A program made the position numbers and the translations under genes. DNA of 64,000 bases from CAXBNB01 sp040222275 (lineage in GTDB: Bacteria; Bacteroidota; Bacteroidia; Cytophagales; Cyclobacteriaceae), in the NCBI GenBank assembly GCA_040222275.1, contig JAVKDJ010000010.1:1-64000 (forward strand), in the 5' to 3' direction. Below, piece by piece: positions 35,317 through 45,154 of the stretch (positions are counted from its first letter, which is position 1; each line of letters opens with the position of its first letter). The notes beneath the pieces are model-generated. The model worked only from the letters and a program-made list of their open reading frames with translations, searched no databases and was not told the DNA's origin.

Positions 35317-35352
35317 TGTTAACCATTAAGCCTTAACCGTTAACTTTTAACT

Positions 35353-35958
35353 TTACCTTAGGATAAAAGATTCCTGTAGCAAGATAAAGGTGAGAAGCAT
35401 ACTGGCACTGCCAGCACCAAAGTGCTTTCTGAGTTTTTTGATGGCAGAAAATGAAGTGTTTTTTACCGACTGGTAGTTGATGTCGAGTAATTCGGCTATT
35501 TCCTCATTAGAAGCACCAGTAAAGTATTTCAGATAGAGTATTTCCTGCTCCCTTTTGGAAAGACCGCCCAAAGCAAGTTTCATTTTCAGCTTGGCTGCCT
35601 CCTCCTCCTCATTGTGGATTATTTCGAATTCCCGGGAGTGATGGCTGTCCATATCCTGGTCCGTCAACATTGGGCTATTTCTTGAAGCTTTGTTGAGTTC
35701 TTTAATGATGATAGAACGCAACGCCTTGATCAGATAAAATTTGACGGAGGGCGTACCACCAATATAAGACCTCCTGTTCCATAGATAAGTGAAGAGTTCC
35801 TGCACGGCATCAGCCACCATTTGGCGGTCGTTGTGTACCTTTCGGCCATACGAGAGCAGCATCTTGGCATACCGCTCATAGAGTATGGAAAAGGCCCCCG
35901 TATCCCCATTTCTAAGGGCTTCCCACTGTACCTGATCCGATGCATTGTCAAACTTCAT
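35353..35958 (-). CDS. ECF sigma-70 factor, module C (reversed)
   Basis: A 201-residue ECF sigma using the ATG at 35958; a TTG at 35967 is less likely because it overlaps a promoter-like box. Region 2 reads AFSILYERYAKMLLSYGRKV, DAVQELFTYLWNRR and FYLIKALRSIIIKELNKASR; region 4 reads LSKREQEILYLKYFTGASNE and IAELLDINYQSVKNTSFSAI. The protein ends in a hydrophobic tail (SMLLTFILLQESF). It is the only sigma in the set encoded on the minus strand, divergent from its FecR with 175 bases between. Confidence 0.92.
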   Translation of the reverse strand: MKFDNASDQVQWEALRNGDTGAFSILYERYAKMLLSYGRKVHNDRQMVADAVQELFTYLWNRRSYIGGTPSVKFYLIKALRSIIIKELNKASRNSPMLTDQDMDSHHSREFEIIHNEEEEAAKLKMKLALGGLSKREQEILYLKYFTGASNEEIAELLDINYQSVKNTSFSAIKKLRKHFGAGSASMLLTFILLQESFILR

Positions 35959-35964
35959 GAAAAT

Positions 35965-35972
35965 CAAAGATA
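35965..35972 (-). promoter_or_regulatory. Candidate -7 promoter box of sigma C (TATCTTTG)
   Basis: Read on the minus strand, TATCTTTG matches TAnnTTTG exactly and ends 6 bases before the ATG at 35958, so the transcript would start almost at the start codon. No clear -33 element was seen. Confidence 0.45.
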
Positions 35973-36133
35973 GACATTATTTGTTTTTTGGGCTTCTAGG
36001 CGTTTCCAGCCTGTTTTTCTGACAGGATTTAAAAAAAAGAAAAAAATTATTTAAAAATATAAGTACCGGCAGCAAATAAGCTGCTATTACTAATAGATCG
36101 TGCCCAAAATCAATTCGATAAACAAGAATAAAA

Positions 36134-37213
36134 ATGGATTACAGCCACTACCGAATAGACGACTTTGTACAGGATGAGAGTTTTGTTCAATGGGTCTTAA
36201 GCCCCACTGCCGACCTGGAAGCGAAGTGGCAAGGGGTACTCAAAAACCAACCCGGCAAAGCAGGGGATATGAACGTGGCAAAGGATCTGGTAAGTACCCT
36301 CATGGATAAAGCCACGGATGAAGAAGCGGAAATAGACTCAAAAAAGGTATGGCGCAATTTACAACCAGTCATCAGGGGCGAAGTGCAGGAGCGCACATCA
36401 CGTTCCCTGAATGGTAGTACATCCCATCGCACCATACCACAGTGGTTGAAATTAGCGGCTAGCATTGTGTTGATTGGTGGGTTGGCGTTATGGTTTTCAA
36501 ACGCAACAATAGAAGACCTGCCTGCTGAGAACCACATCAGTACCGTGGTGAAATCTACGCCCAAGGGGGTGAAATCCAGGATCACGCTCAAAGACGGTTC
36601 GGTAGTGACCCTCAATGCAGAAAGTACCATCAGTTATAGTTCCGACTATGGGGATAGTTTGAGGGAAATTTCACTTACCGGTGAAGCATTCTTTGAGGTG
36701 GCAAAAAACAAGAATAAGCCATTTATAGTAAAAAGCGGCGATGTGGCAACTACCGCCCTGGGTACTTCATTCAATATATCCAGCTTCCCTGAGGACCAGG
36801 AAGTGGTAATATCACTGGCCACTGGAAAGGTGCAAGTGAAAGAATTAATTGATCAGCCAGGGCAGCCAAGAGAACAGCATATTCTTGACCCTGGCGAGCA
36901 GATTCAATATACCAGAGGCAGCCAGTCTTTTCTCAAGGTGAAAACAAGGGACGATGAGGCTTATTTGTGGAAAGATGGCATACTCTCTTTCAAAAAAGCA
37001 AGCCTGAAGCAAATCACAGACAAGCTAGAGCGCTGGTATGGGGTAAGCATTGAGGTGGCTGAGCTGCCAACATCAGTGGTCAACTATGACGGCATATTCA
37101 ACAACCAGAGCCTCGACAATGTGTTGAAAGCCATGGGCTTTTCACTCAACTTCGACTACACTATCCAAAAGAAGGATATCAAAATAATGTTCAACCAAAA
37201 CTCAACTATATGA
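36134..37213 (+). CDS. FecR-family anti-sigma factor, module C
   Basis: A 359-residue anti-sigma. The N-terminal motif FVQWVLSPT is shared in type with FecR D (FKEWVLRPT) and E (FVKWVVSPD). A membrane helix lies at about 104-122 (LKLAASIVLIGGLALWF). The periplasmic part has TPKGVKSRITLKDGSVVTLN and GEAFFEVAKNKNKPFIV, then DUF4974 with LERWYGVSIEVAE. Expected to control the divergently encoded sigma C and to receive the signal from SusC C. Confidence 0.92.
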   Translation: MDYSHYRIDDFVQDESFVQWVLSPTADLEAKWQGVLKNQPGKAGDMNVAKDLVSTLMDKATDEEAEIDSKKVWRNLQPVIRGEVQERTSRSLNGSTSHRTIPQWLKLAASIVLIGGLALWFSNATIEDLPAENHISTVVKSTPKGVKSRITLKDGSVVTLNAESTISYSSDYGDSLREISLTGEAFFEVAKNKNKPFIVKSGDVATTALGTSFNISSFPEDQEVVISLATGKVQVKELIDQPGQPREQHILDPGEQIQYTRGSQSFLKVKTRDDEAYLWKDGILSFKKASLKQITDKLERWYGVSIEVAELPTSVVNYDGIFNNQSLDNVLKAMGFSLNFDYTIQKKDIKIMFNQNSTI

Positions 37214-37233
37214 TTTGAATATACCCCTGAATA

Positions 37234-37264
37234 AAAAACGATGCTTCAAGGAAGCACCGTTTTT
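37234..37264 (+). terminator. Terminator-like hairpin between fecR C and susC C
   Basis: AAAAACGATGCTT and AAGCACCGTTTTT form a 13-base stem with one mismatch and a 5-base loop, ending in a T-run. It is the most terminator-like of the five fecR-susC hairpins. Confidence 0.7.
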
Positions 37265-37358
37265 AAGTTCGTCTTTAGCAACACGGATTTTTTCCCAAGC
37301 CTCCAATTGCTACTGACTGATTTTACTAAATATTTCATTAATAAAACTTTTCAAAGAT

Positions 37359-40300
37359 ATGAAAATTAGATTGTTACAACTAATCTTAAAGGTTATGAAG
37401 TTGTCATTTTACGGTTTTTCATTGCAACTCATTTTGCTAAATGTACTGCTGGCAGGTAGTGCCATAGGGCAAAAAAACCAGAGCGTGAAGGAAGTCTTCA
37501 TCGACTTGCAGCTTAAAAATGCCTCGATTGTAAAAGCCTTCAACACCATAGAATCAAAAACCAAATACAAATTCAATTACAACAAACCCGAGCTGGACAA
37601 GCGCATCCAACTTAATATAAACTCAAACAATAGCTCTGTGGCAGAGGTGTTGATGACCATTTCAAGACAAACCGGGCTTAAATTCCGGCAAGTCAACGAA
37701 TCTATCAATGTGGATAAACTAATGGGTACAGATGATTTGGAAGTGGGGGTTATCTATGCTGAAGATGTGGAGATAACCGGAAAAATTACCGATGAAAACG
37801 GAGAGGGTCTCCCGGGAGCCTCGGTAGTAGTGAAAGGAACTGCAACAGGTACTACAACTGATTTGGATGGAAAATATAAACTATCTGTTCCTGAGCAGTC
37901 CACAATCGTTGTTTCGTTCGTTGGCTATGTCAGCAGCGAAATACTGATTGAAGGGCAAAGCGTTATAGATGTGCAAATGGAACTTGATGCCGAGCAACTC
38001 GAAGAAGTGGTAGTGGTAGGTTATGGTGTGGAGAAAAAAGTAAACCTGACCGGCTCTGTAGGCACAGTAGAAAACAAAGACCTTACCTTAATACCCACAG
38101 CCAATTCAACCGGTCTGCTTACAGGAAGGATACCTGGTATCATAACCAAGCAAGGTTCAGGCCTTCCGGGAGCTGAAAACGTCAATATAAGCATTAGGGG
38201 ATTTGGCGACCCATTGATATTGGTAGATGGGGTTCAATTGGCTGGTGGTTTTACCAGAATAGACCCCAATGAAATTGAAAGTATTTCCGTGCTGAAGGAT
38301 GCAGCAGCAGCCGTGTATGGTGCCAGGGCAGGAAACGGGGTAATACTTGTGACCACCAAGAGGGGGAAAGCAGGTGAATCTAAAATATCCTATAGCGGTT
38401 CCCTAACCCTGCAGGAAGCAACTGCCATTCAAGAGTATGTCAACCCCGGACAATATGTGGAGTTGGTGAGAGAGGCAGACTTCAACGACAATGGCGATTT
38501 TGACCTCACCTTTAGTGAAGATGATTTGCAAAACTACAGATCAGGTGCCCCAGGTTATGAAGGTGGGGATTGGATTGATGCCTTGATAGATAATTTTGCA
38601 CCTATGACACAGCACAATCTGAACGTATCGGGAGGTGCTGAAAATGTACGATATTTTGCCTCCGTGGGTACTACCAAGCAAGAGAGCTATTTTGCGGCCC
38701 GGGATCATGACTACCAACGCCATAATGTACGCACCAACATTGATGTGGACGTAAATAAAAACTTCAGTTTCAACCTGGACCTTTCCTATAGACGAGATAG
38801 TAGGAATACTGCCAATAGTATAAATGGGATTTTTAATGATTTGGCCACCGCCCAGCCTATTTACCCAACGACATTGCCCGATTCTGATATTGGTGTCCCA
38901 TACTCTGGGTTTTCTCAAAGAAACCCGGTTGGTACTTCCAAACAGAGCGTTTTTGGGTGGAATAAAAGAAGGGACAATACCATACAAGGAAAATTAGGGG
39001 TTAAATACAAGGTTCCATTTATTGAGGGCTTATCGCTCAGGGCCGAGTTAAATGCAGTACAATTGAACCGTTCAACAAAAGCCTTTAGAAACCGCTACCA
39101 GGTATTTCAATATGACCCTACCAGTGATGAGTACATCGATCAGGGTTATAACACCCCTAGGACAACCATTAGCGACCAACAGTTCAGAAGGGAGCAGGTG
39201 TACCCCTTGTTTGCGATGGAATACCAAAAAAGCTTCGGAGACCACTACTTGAAGGTGCTTGGCCTCACAGAACAATTGACGCGACAAGAAAGCTTTTTGT
39301 CCGCAAGCCGCACAGATTTAATCTCTTCATCCCTCACGGATATTTTTTCGGGTTCAACAGAATTTGACGAAACTGGCGGAAGTTCCAATTCCGATATGGG
39401 TAGAAAAAGTTATGTAGGCCGGTTCAATTACAGGTTTAGGGAGCGATATTTATTAGAAGCGACCTTCAGGGCAGATGGCAATGTCAGGTTTTCCCCACAG
39501 AAGAGATGGGGGTATTTTCCGAGTGTTTCACTCGGATGGATATTGTCCGAAGAAGGTTTCATGCAAGGAACAGGCAATGTAGTCAATACACTTAAATTGA
39601 GGGCTTCTTACACAGAACTTGGCTATGATGAAGCCGATGGTATCCTGGGGTTTGATTACCTGGCAGGATATAGCCCACAAAGCGCCTATCTTTTGGGAGG
39701 ACAATTGAATACAAGTATTCGAACACTAGGTTTGGCCAACCCGCTTTTGGGCTGGGAAGAAACCACTACTTACAATTTAGGTATTGAGGCGGCATTTTTA
39801 GAAGGACGCCTTCAAATGGAAACCGATTTGTTTTTCAGAAAAAGGGAAGGCATACTCAGACAAAGTATCCAATCCATCCCATCCACTTTTGGCGGTGATT
39901 TGCCATTGGTAAACCTAAACAGCCAGAATAACCGTGGCATAGAAGTGAAACTTGCCTACCAGCAAAGGATCGGACAGGTCAAACTAAATATTTCCCCCAA
40001 CATGACATTTGCACGTGCCAAACACGTAGATGTATTGGATCAGGAAGAATTTACAGACCCAGATCAATTAAGGATCAATGGGCGGTCGGGCCAATGGGTC
40101 AACAGAAACTTCGGCTATGTATCTGATGGTATTTTTATGAGCCAGCAGGAGATCGATGAGTACCCAGTCGCTCAGGATGAGGCTGACCCATCGGTAAGGA
40201 ATAGTACCATCCGGCCAGGGGACATCCGGTTTGTAGATCTGGATGGCAATGATACCATTAACTTTAGGGACCAAAAGCAAATAGCTTTTGCCAATGGCCT

Positions 40301-40814
40301 GCCAGAGTTTATTTGGGGGATGAGTATTGGAGCCAGCTATAAAGGGTTCAATTTGAATTTGCTGTTTCAAGGAGCATCCCGTTATAGCATCAACATTACC
40401 GGGGCAGCTCGTGCTATGTTTTCAAATTCTTCAACTCCATATTCTTACCATTATGACCTACGTTGGCAGCCCGACCCTAACGATCCTTCGGTAAATATCA
40501 ATCCGAATGCAGAGTTGCCAGCAGCGGCTACCACCACAAGTCCAAACAATGGAAGAAATTCGGACTTCTACAGAAAGAATGTTTCCTATGTGAGGCTTAG
40601 AAGTATCAATTTGTCCTATGACCTGCCTAAAAACATTTCTTCTAAGGCAGGATTGGACTATGCCCAATTTTATGTAGCTGCGGAAAATTTGTTTACACTA
40701 TCCAATTTGGGTTTTTACAAAAATTCGTTTGACCCGGAATCTGCCGGAACGAACCCATCAAGGACTTTTCCAATCAGCAGGAGTTTTACTGTTGGGCTAA
40801 GGGTTTCTTTCTAA
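37359..40814 (+). CDS. SusC-family TonB-dependent transporter with STN domain, module C
   Basis: A 1151-residue transporter. The signal region contains YGFSLQLILLNVLLAGSAIGQ; the STN domain covers about 40-120; the regulatory-like domain has DENGEGLPGASVVVKGTATG; the signature EEVVVVGYGVEKKVNLTGSV leads to the plug (ending GNGVILVTTKRG); and the barrel ends FTVGLRVSF. Gap to susD C is 20 bases. The downstream sulfatase indicates a sulfated glycan as the likely substrate. Confidence 0.95.
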   Translation: MKIRLLQLILKVMKLSFYGFSLQLILLNVLLAGSAIGQKNQSVKEVFIDLQLKNASIVKAFNTIESKTKYKFNYNKPELDKRIQLNINSNNSSVAEVLMTISRQTGLKFRQVNESINVDKLMGTDDLEVGVIYAEDVEITGKITDENGEGLPGASVVVKGTATGTTTDLDGKYKLSVPEQSTIVVSFVGYVSSEILIEGQSVIDVQMELDAEQLEEVVVVGYGVEKKVNLTGSVGTVENKDLTLIPTANSTGLLTGRIPGIITKQGSGLPGAENVNISIRGFGDPLILVDGVQLAGGFTRIDPNEIESISVLKDAAAAVYGARAGNGVILVTTKRGKAGESKISYSGSLTLQEATAIQEYVNPGQYVELVREADFNDNGDFDLTFSEDDLQNYRSGAPGYEGGDWIDALIDNFAPMTQHNLNVSGGAENVRYFASVGTTKQESYFAARDHDYQRHNVRTNIDVDVNKNFSFNLDLSYRRDSRNTANSINGIFNDLATAQPIYPTTLPDSDIGVPYSGFSQRNPVGTSKQSVFGWNKRRDNTIQGKLGVKYKVPFIEGLSLRAELNAVQLNRSTKAFRNRYQVFQYDPTSDEYIDQGYNTPRTTISDQQFRREQVYPLFAMEYQKSFGDHYLKVLGLTEQLTRQESFLSASRTDLISSSLTDIFSGSTEFDETGGSSNSDMGRKSYVGRFNYRFRERYLLEATFRADGNVRFSPQKRWGYFPSVSLGWILSEEGFMQGTGNVVNTLKLRASYTELGYDEADGILGFDYLAGYSPQSAYLLGGQLNTSIRTLGLANPLLGWEETTTYNLGIEAAFLEGRLQMETDLFFRKREGILRQSIQSIPSTFGGDLPLVNLNSQNNRGIEVKLAYQQRIGQVKLNISPNMTFARAKHVDVLDQEEFTDPDQLRINGRSGQWVNRNFGYVSDGIFMSQQEIDEYPVAQDEADPSVRNSTIRPGDIRFVDLDGNDTINFRDQKQIAFANGLPEFIWGMSIGASYKGFNLNLLFQGASRYSINITGAARAMFSNSSTPYSYHYDLRWQPDPNDPSVNINPNAELPAAATTTSPNNGRNSDFYRKNVSYVRLRSINLSYDLPKNISSKAGLDYAQFYVAAENLFTLSNLGFYKNSFDPESAGTNPSRTFPISRSFTVGLRVSF

Positions 40815-40834
40815 ACACATAAATATTGAAAACC

Positions 40835-42631
40835 ATGAAAAAATATATAAACATTCTTGTGGCCTGTATGATGCTCCTGGTATCGTGTCAGGACCCGTTT
40901 GAATTGACCAGGCGGGATATTATTTCAGATGCTTTGGTATTTGAAGATGAAAACTTGGTGAATGCTTTTTTGAACGATTTGTATGCAAGGGCAAGTTTCG
41001 AAACATCAGGAGGGCAAAGCAACTACAACCAGAATTTGATCAATGCATTTGGTGGGGAAGCCCGGAACTTCGCTCCGTGGCAGGCTCCCTTCGGACAGGT
41101 GATTGGCCCTGTATTTAATGAGCAGGGGGCCGGGGCGCTTGGCTATTGGCCTTATGGCCACATTCGTGAAATGAATGATTTTATTGAGAAACTTTCTGAA
41201 TCCGCTTCGCTGGACGAAAACTTTGTGGGCGTCCGTACAGCTGAAGCAAGGTTTATTAGGGCGCATGCCTACTTTGAACTGGTGAAAAGGTACGGAGGTG
41301 TTCCTATTGTTACCAAAGCACTTCCCATTACGGCCAGCGAAGATGAGCTCTTTGTGGCCAGGAATTCGGAAAAAGAGGTTTATGATTTTATAGGGTCTGA
41401 ATTGGATGCCATTGACGATATCCTCCCTACTGAGCCTGATGCCCAGGGGCGGGCTACTAAATGGGCCGCTTTGGCATTGAAAAGCCGCGCCATGTTGTAT
41501 GCAGCATCAGTGGCTAATTTTGGCACCCAGCAGTTGAGCGGGCTGTTGGGATTTCCTGCTGGGGATGCCAATGCGTATTACAGCCAATCACTAGCGGCTT
41601 CCAACCAAATACTCACCGAAGGGCCGTTTTCCCTGTACAGACAAAATGCCGATCCTGTACAAAATTTCACCGATTTGTTTACGGATGAAAACAACAATCC
41701 AGAGGTGATTTTTGCTGAGCATTGGGATGCCACAGCTGGAAAAGGCCATTCATGGGACTTGCTGGCACATCCCGATGGGTTTGGATTTAGCTGGAACTCC
41801 AATTTTCCAGTTTACCTGGAAACCCTCGAGTTGTTCGATTTTACCGATGGCACAACGGGAAAAGTGGATCGTGCCATGTACGACGACACCACACCCATAG
41901 ACCCAGACTGGTTTTTCGGACAAAGAGACCCCCGCATGAGGGCATCTATTTTTTATCCAGGCACGACTTGGAGGGAAAAATCAGTGCACTACCACAGGAG
42001 TACCATTTATACCGATCCCGATGATGGGCAAAGAAAAACATCGACCAGCCGGTCCTTTATTATTCCAGGGTCAGATGATTGGCCAGGGGCAGGACCAAAC
42101 AGAAACGCTGCGGCTGGCAACAACGCAACCGGACTACAGATACGCAAGAGAGTAGATGAAAGCCTACCCGCCACTGGTAGTGGCCTGTCTAGCACAGATT
42201 TTTACGTGTTTAGGTTAGGGGAAATCTACCTCAATTATGTGGAAGCGGCATTTTACCTTGGCGACCCAAATGGGGATGTGCAATCCAGAATCAACGACCT
42301 CAGGGACAGGGCAGCTATGCCAGCACTTGCGCTTGCCGAAATCACCGAAGATAAGATTCGTCAGGAAAGACGCGTAGAACTTGCTTTCGAATCTCACTCC
42401 TTTTGGGATTTAAGAAGGTGGAGGATTGCGGTACAAGAGTTGGATGGTGTTCAAAGACATAGACTACACTACAGCTATGATTATGATGCAGGAACATATA
42501 CCATCACAATGGCTGATGGTGACAAAGGCCGGGTTAGGTCTCATACAGAGAGAAATTACTACTATGCCCTTGGCCTTGGCCTTTTGGCAGACAACCCAAA
42601 TCTCGTCGAGAACCCTGGCTACTCGAACTAA
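40835..42631 (+). CDS. SusD/RagB-family lipoprotein, module C
   Basis: A 598-residue SusD-like lipoprotein from ATG 40835 (a TTG three codons upstream is less likely). The lipobox reads LLVSC. Features are AEARFIRAHAYFELVKRYGG, GRATKWAALALKSRAMLYA, LGEIYLNYVEAAFYLG, INDLRDRAAMP and QERRVELAFESHSFWDLRRW. The length of about 600 is close to that of SusD A and unlike B, D and E (485-498), so A and C are probably from a different SusD subgroup. A strong terminator follows. Confidence 0.95.
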   Translation: MKKYINILVACMMLLVSCQDPFELTRRDIISDALVFEDENLVNAFLNDLYARASFETSGGQSNYNQNLINAFGGEARNFAPWQAPFGQVIGPVFNEQGAGALGYWPYGHIREMNDFIEKLSESASLDENFVGVRTAEARFIRAHAYFELVKRYGGVPIVTKALPITASEDELFVARNSEKEVYDFIGSELDAIDDILPTEPDAQGRATKWAALALKSRAMLYAASVANFGTQQLSGLLGFPAGDANAYYSQSLAASNQILTEGPFSLYRQNADPVQNFTDLFTDENNNPEVIFAEHWDATAGKGHSWDLLAHPDGFGFSWNSNFPVYLETLELFDFTDGTTGKVDRAMYDDTTPIDPDWFFGQRDPRMRASIFYPGTTWREKSVHYHRSTIYTDPDDGQRKTSTSRSFIIPGSDDWPGAGPNRNAAAGNNATGLQIRKRVDESLPATGSGLSSTDFYVFRLGEIYLNYVEAAFYLGDPNGDVQSRINDLRDRAAMPALALAEITEDKIRQERRVELAFESHSFWDLRRWRIAVQELDGVQRHRLHYSYDYDAGTYTITMADGDKGRVRSHTERNYYYALGLGLLADNPNLVENPGYSN

Positions 42632-42696
42632 ATCGTGAAACATCGGATTAGAAATTGGGTCACATATTTAATGATAAAATAGCTTGCGCTTCAATT

Positions 42697-42734
42697 AACA
42701 ACCCACCATAAGAATCGATGGTGGGTTGTTTTTT
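42697..42734 (+). terminator. Terminator after susD C
   Basis: AACAACCCACCAT (42697-42709) and ATGGTGGGTTGTT (42718-42730) pair perfectly around an 8-base loop and are followed by a T-run. It separates susCD C from the sulfatase gene. Confidence 0.85.
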
Positions 42735-42804
42735 GTCAACAATAGCTTCTGCTAAACTTAAATAACTTGCTGTGCAGCTGTTGCTACGCGCCAAAATATA
42801 AATT

Positions 42805-44193
42805 ATGATTTATAGACTAACTATGGTCCTGTTTGCCTGTTCTTTTTTAGGGGTAGAGTGTTTTGGGCAAAAGGGCAAAAAACCAAATTATGTATTGATT
42901 GTCGCTGATGACCTAGGCTATGCGGATCTAGGGATTAATGGAAGCAAACAAATTAAAACCCCGAATATTGATGGCCTGGCCAGGACTGGTGCCAATTGCC
43001 TTCAGGGGTATGTGTCTTCCCCTGTTTGCAGTCCAAGCCGGGCGGGCATGCTTACTGGCAGAAATCAGGTAGAGTTTGGTCACGACAACAACCTTGGAGG
43101 AAACCAGCCGGGGTTCGATCCACAGTTTTTGGGTTTACCACTTTCTGAAAAAACCATCCCCGACTACTTAAAACCCCTGGGATACACCAGCGGGCTTGTT
43201 GGCAAATGGCATTTGGGATATGAGCCTCAATTTCATCCGCTGAAAAGGGGGTTTGACGAATTTTGGGGATATACTGGTGGAGGCCATGACTATTTCATGT
43301 CGTCACCCACAGGAAAAGGGTATATGAGTCCAATAGAATGTAACTACAAAACCCCCTTGCCAATTACCTACATTACCGATGATGTGGGAAACGAATGTGT
43401 GGATTTTATCAAAAGGCATCAGAAAGAACCGTTCTTTCTTTTCGCTTCATTCAATGCGCCTCACACACCGCTCCAGGCCACAAAGGAAGACCTTGAACTA
43501 TACAAACATATAAAGGATGAGCGTAGGCGTACATACTGTGCCATGGTTCATCGGTTGGATGTGAATGTAGGTAAAATTGTACAGGCTGTTGACAAAGCTG
43601 GATTGCGTGAAAACACCATTATCATTTTTATCAGTGACAATGGTGGGCCTGTAAATACCAACACTTCCAATAATGCACCGCTCAATGGCCAGAAGGGAAT
43701 ATTGTTGGAAGGTGGTGTTAGGGTGCCGTTTATTATTAACTGGCCAGGAACCGTGCCAGAAGGAAACCGCTACAATCACCCGGTCAGCTCATTGGACTTT
43801 GCCGCTACTTTCATTGGCCAGGCCGGTGGCGTCATTGACAAAAGTGACCAGTTGGATGGTGCAGATTTGATACCGTACCTGAAAGGTGGCAAGAATGGGC
43901 CACCACATGAGGGTTTGAAGTGGAGATTTACCATCAGCGCCTCCATTAGGAAGGGGGATTGGAAGCTGGTAAGGTTACCTGACAGGCTACCCCTGTTGTA
44001 CCACTTGCCAACAGACATTTCGGAGCAAAACAATGTAGCCCTACAAAACCTGGACAAAACCAGGGAGCTTCTTGGTGAACTTGGGCAATGGGATGTGTCC
44101 CTTCCCCACCCGCTTTTTCTGGAAGGTGCGCAGTGGAGAAAGCGCCAACTGAGCCTCTATGATCTGGAGTATCAATTGGTTCCACCTGAGTAA
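42805..44193 (+). CDS. Type I sulfatase, module C
   Basis: A 462-residue exported sulfatase. The signal peptide ends near GVECFGQ. Metal-binding DD is at VADDLGYADLG (residues 33-42). The catalytic cysteine that becomes formylglycine is Cys75, in the consensus CSPSRAGMLTGR. Later motifs are LVGKWHLGY, FASFNAPHTPL, FISDNGGP and GGVRVPFIINWPG. It removes sulfate esters, probably from a sugar; position and sugar cannot be assigned. It needs a maturing enzyme, not found in this window. Confidence 0.93.
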   Translation: MIYRLTMVLFACSFLGVECFGQKGKKPNYVLIVADDLGYADLGINGSKQIKTPNIDGLARTGANCLQGYVSSPVCSPSRAGMLTGRNQVEFGHDNNLGGNQPGFDPQFLGLPLSEKTIPDYLKPLGYTSGLVGKWHLGYEPQFHPLKRGFDEFWGYTGGGHDYFMSSPTGKGYMSPIECNYKTPLPITYITDDVGNECVDFIKRHQKEPFFLFASFNAPHTPLQATKEDLELYKHIKDERRRTYCAMVHRLDVNVGKIVQAVDKAGLRENTIIIFISDNGGPVNTNTSNNAPLNGQKGILLEGGVRVPFIINWPGTVPEGNRYNHPVSSLDFAATFIGQAGGVIDKSDQLDGADLIPYLKGGKNGPPHEGLKWRFTISASIRKGDWKLVRLPDRLPLLYHLPTDISEQNNVALQNLDKTRELLGELGQWDVSLPHPLFLEGAQWRKRQLSLYDLEYQLVPPE

Positions 44194-44488
44194 CGGTAAA
44201 TTTCAGCCCTTATCGGACATACTTCCTTCACAATTCAGCAATAGTCTTAAGATCATCACATTACTTCTACATGTTTAGTGAAGTGTACGTGTTGCGTATA
44301 GGAAACAAAATTTCTATTTGCTCTTTCATCAGGTTCTGATGGTATTTTGATATGTGCTGGAAGCACCAGCACAATTCAACAGGTTACTTCAAGTAACCTG
44401 TTGAATTTATGGAAATATGAGCACAGGCTATTCACCATAAATTTCACCCCCGTCTGTTATAGGTTTATCACTATTCTCAATAATAGCG
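44194..44488. other. Intergenic stretch between modules C and D
   Basis: About 295 bases with no credible gene. It holds two tandem hairpins at 44353-44407 and ends at the sigma D promoter-like box; the first 150 bases show nothing recognisable. Confidence 0.6.
44353..44407 (+). terminator. Two tandem hairpins after the module C sulfatase
   Basis: TGTGCTGG/CCAGCACA (44353-44373, loop 5) is followed directly by AATTCAACAGGTTACTT pairing with AAGTAACCTGTTGAATT (44373-44407), a 17-base nearly perfect stem. Only short T-runs follow, so bidirectional termination or an extragenic palindrome are both possible. Confidence 0.65.
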
Positions 44489-44496
44489 TAACTTTG
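44489..44496 (+). promoter_or_regulatory. Candidate -7 promoter box of sigma D (TAACTTTG)
   Basis: TAACTTTG fits TAnnTTTG exactly and ends 7 bases before the preferred ATG at 44504, predicting a nearly leaderless transcript. A convincing -33 element was not seen. Confidence 0.45.
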
Positions 44497-44503
44497 GTTG
44501 ACT

Positions 44504-45154
44504 ATGTTGAGAGATAGCTTGGACAACCCCACTTTTCTACACACCAACAATTCGAAAGAATCAGCCTATCAGGATTTGTCTGACCTAATGGTATGGAGAA
44601 AATTCAAAGAAGGTGACGAGGGGGCTTTTGTCTTCATCTACCGCACCTATGTCAATGATCTCTACCAAATAGGCATTCAGCTGACAAGGGACAAAGCCCT
44701 GGTCAAAGATTGCATTCAGGAATTTTTTATAGAAATACGCGAACATGTGGCCAACCTGAGCGATACCGACAATATCAGGCTATATCTCATCAAATCTTTT
44801 AGAAGAAAGGCTTATAGGTTTGTGAAAAAACAAAGGCAAATGGTAAGCCAGGACCAAATTGATGAGTCTTTCTTTGTGGAATTGGCCACCGATGAAAACA
44901 TCATCAATGCACAGTTCAATAAAGAACAGCTTACCAGGCTGAACAAAGCATTAGCGGAACTGAAAGTAAAGGACAGGGAAATAATATATTACTACTTCTA
45001 CGAAAACATGAGCTATGCCAAAATCGCCGACATCCTGGAGTACGACCATGTCTCATCAGCCAGGAGATCGGTGTACAAAATCCTCAAGCGCCTCAAACAA
45101 ATCATGGCCATTTCTATTGCCCTGTTTCTCGGTTCCATTTCCCTCCAATCCTGA
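44504..45154 (+). CDS. ECF sigma-70 factor, module D
   Basis: A 216-residue ECF sigma from the ATG at 44504. Region 2 reads AFVFIYRTYVNDLYQIGIQL, DCIQEFFIEIREHV and LYLIKSFRRKAYRFVKKQRQ; region 4 reads LKVKDREIIYYYFYENMSYA and IADILEYDHVSSARRSVYKI. It shares the type of sigma C and E. The tail is hydrophobic (IMAISIALFLGSISLQS). A 378-base gap separates it from fecR D, unusually long for such a pair. Confidence 0.92.
   Translation: MLRDSLDNPTFLHTNNSKESAYQDLSDLMVWRKFKEGDEGAFVFIYRTYVNDLYQIGIQLTRDKALVKDCIQEFFIEIREHVANLSDTDNIRLYLIKSFRRKAYRFVKKQRQMVSQDQIDESFFVELATDENIINAQFNKEQLTRLNKALAELKVKDREIIYYYFYENMSYAKIADILEYDHVSSARRSVYKILKRLKQIMAISIALFLGSISLQS

Noticed and set aside
37234..37264. Riboswitch in the fecR-susC gaps
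   Set aside because: Only simple stem-loops are present; no known riboswitch core was recognised.
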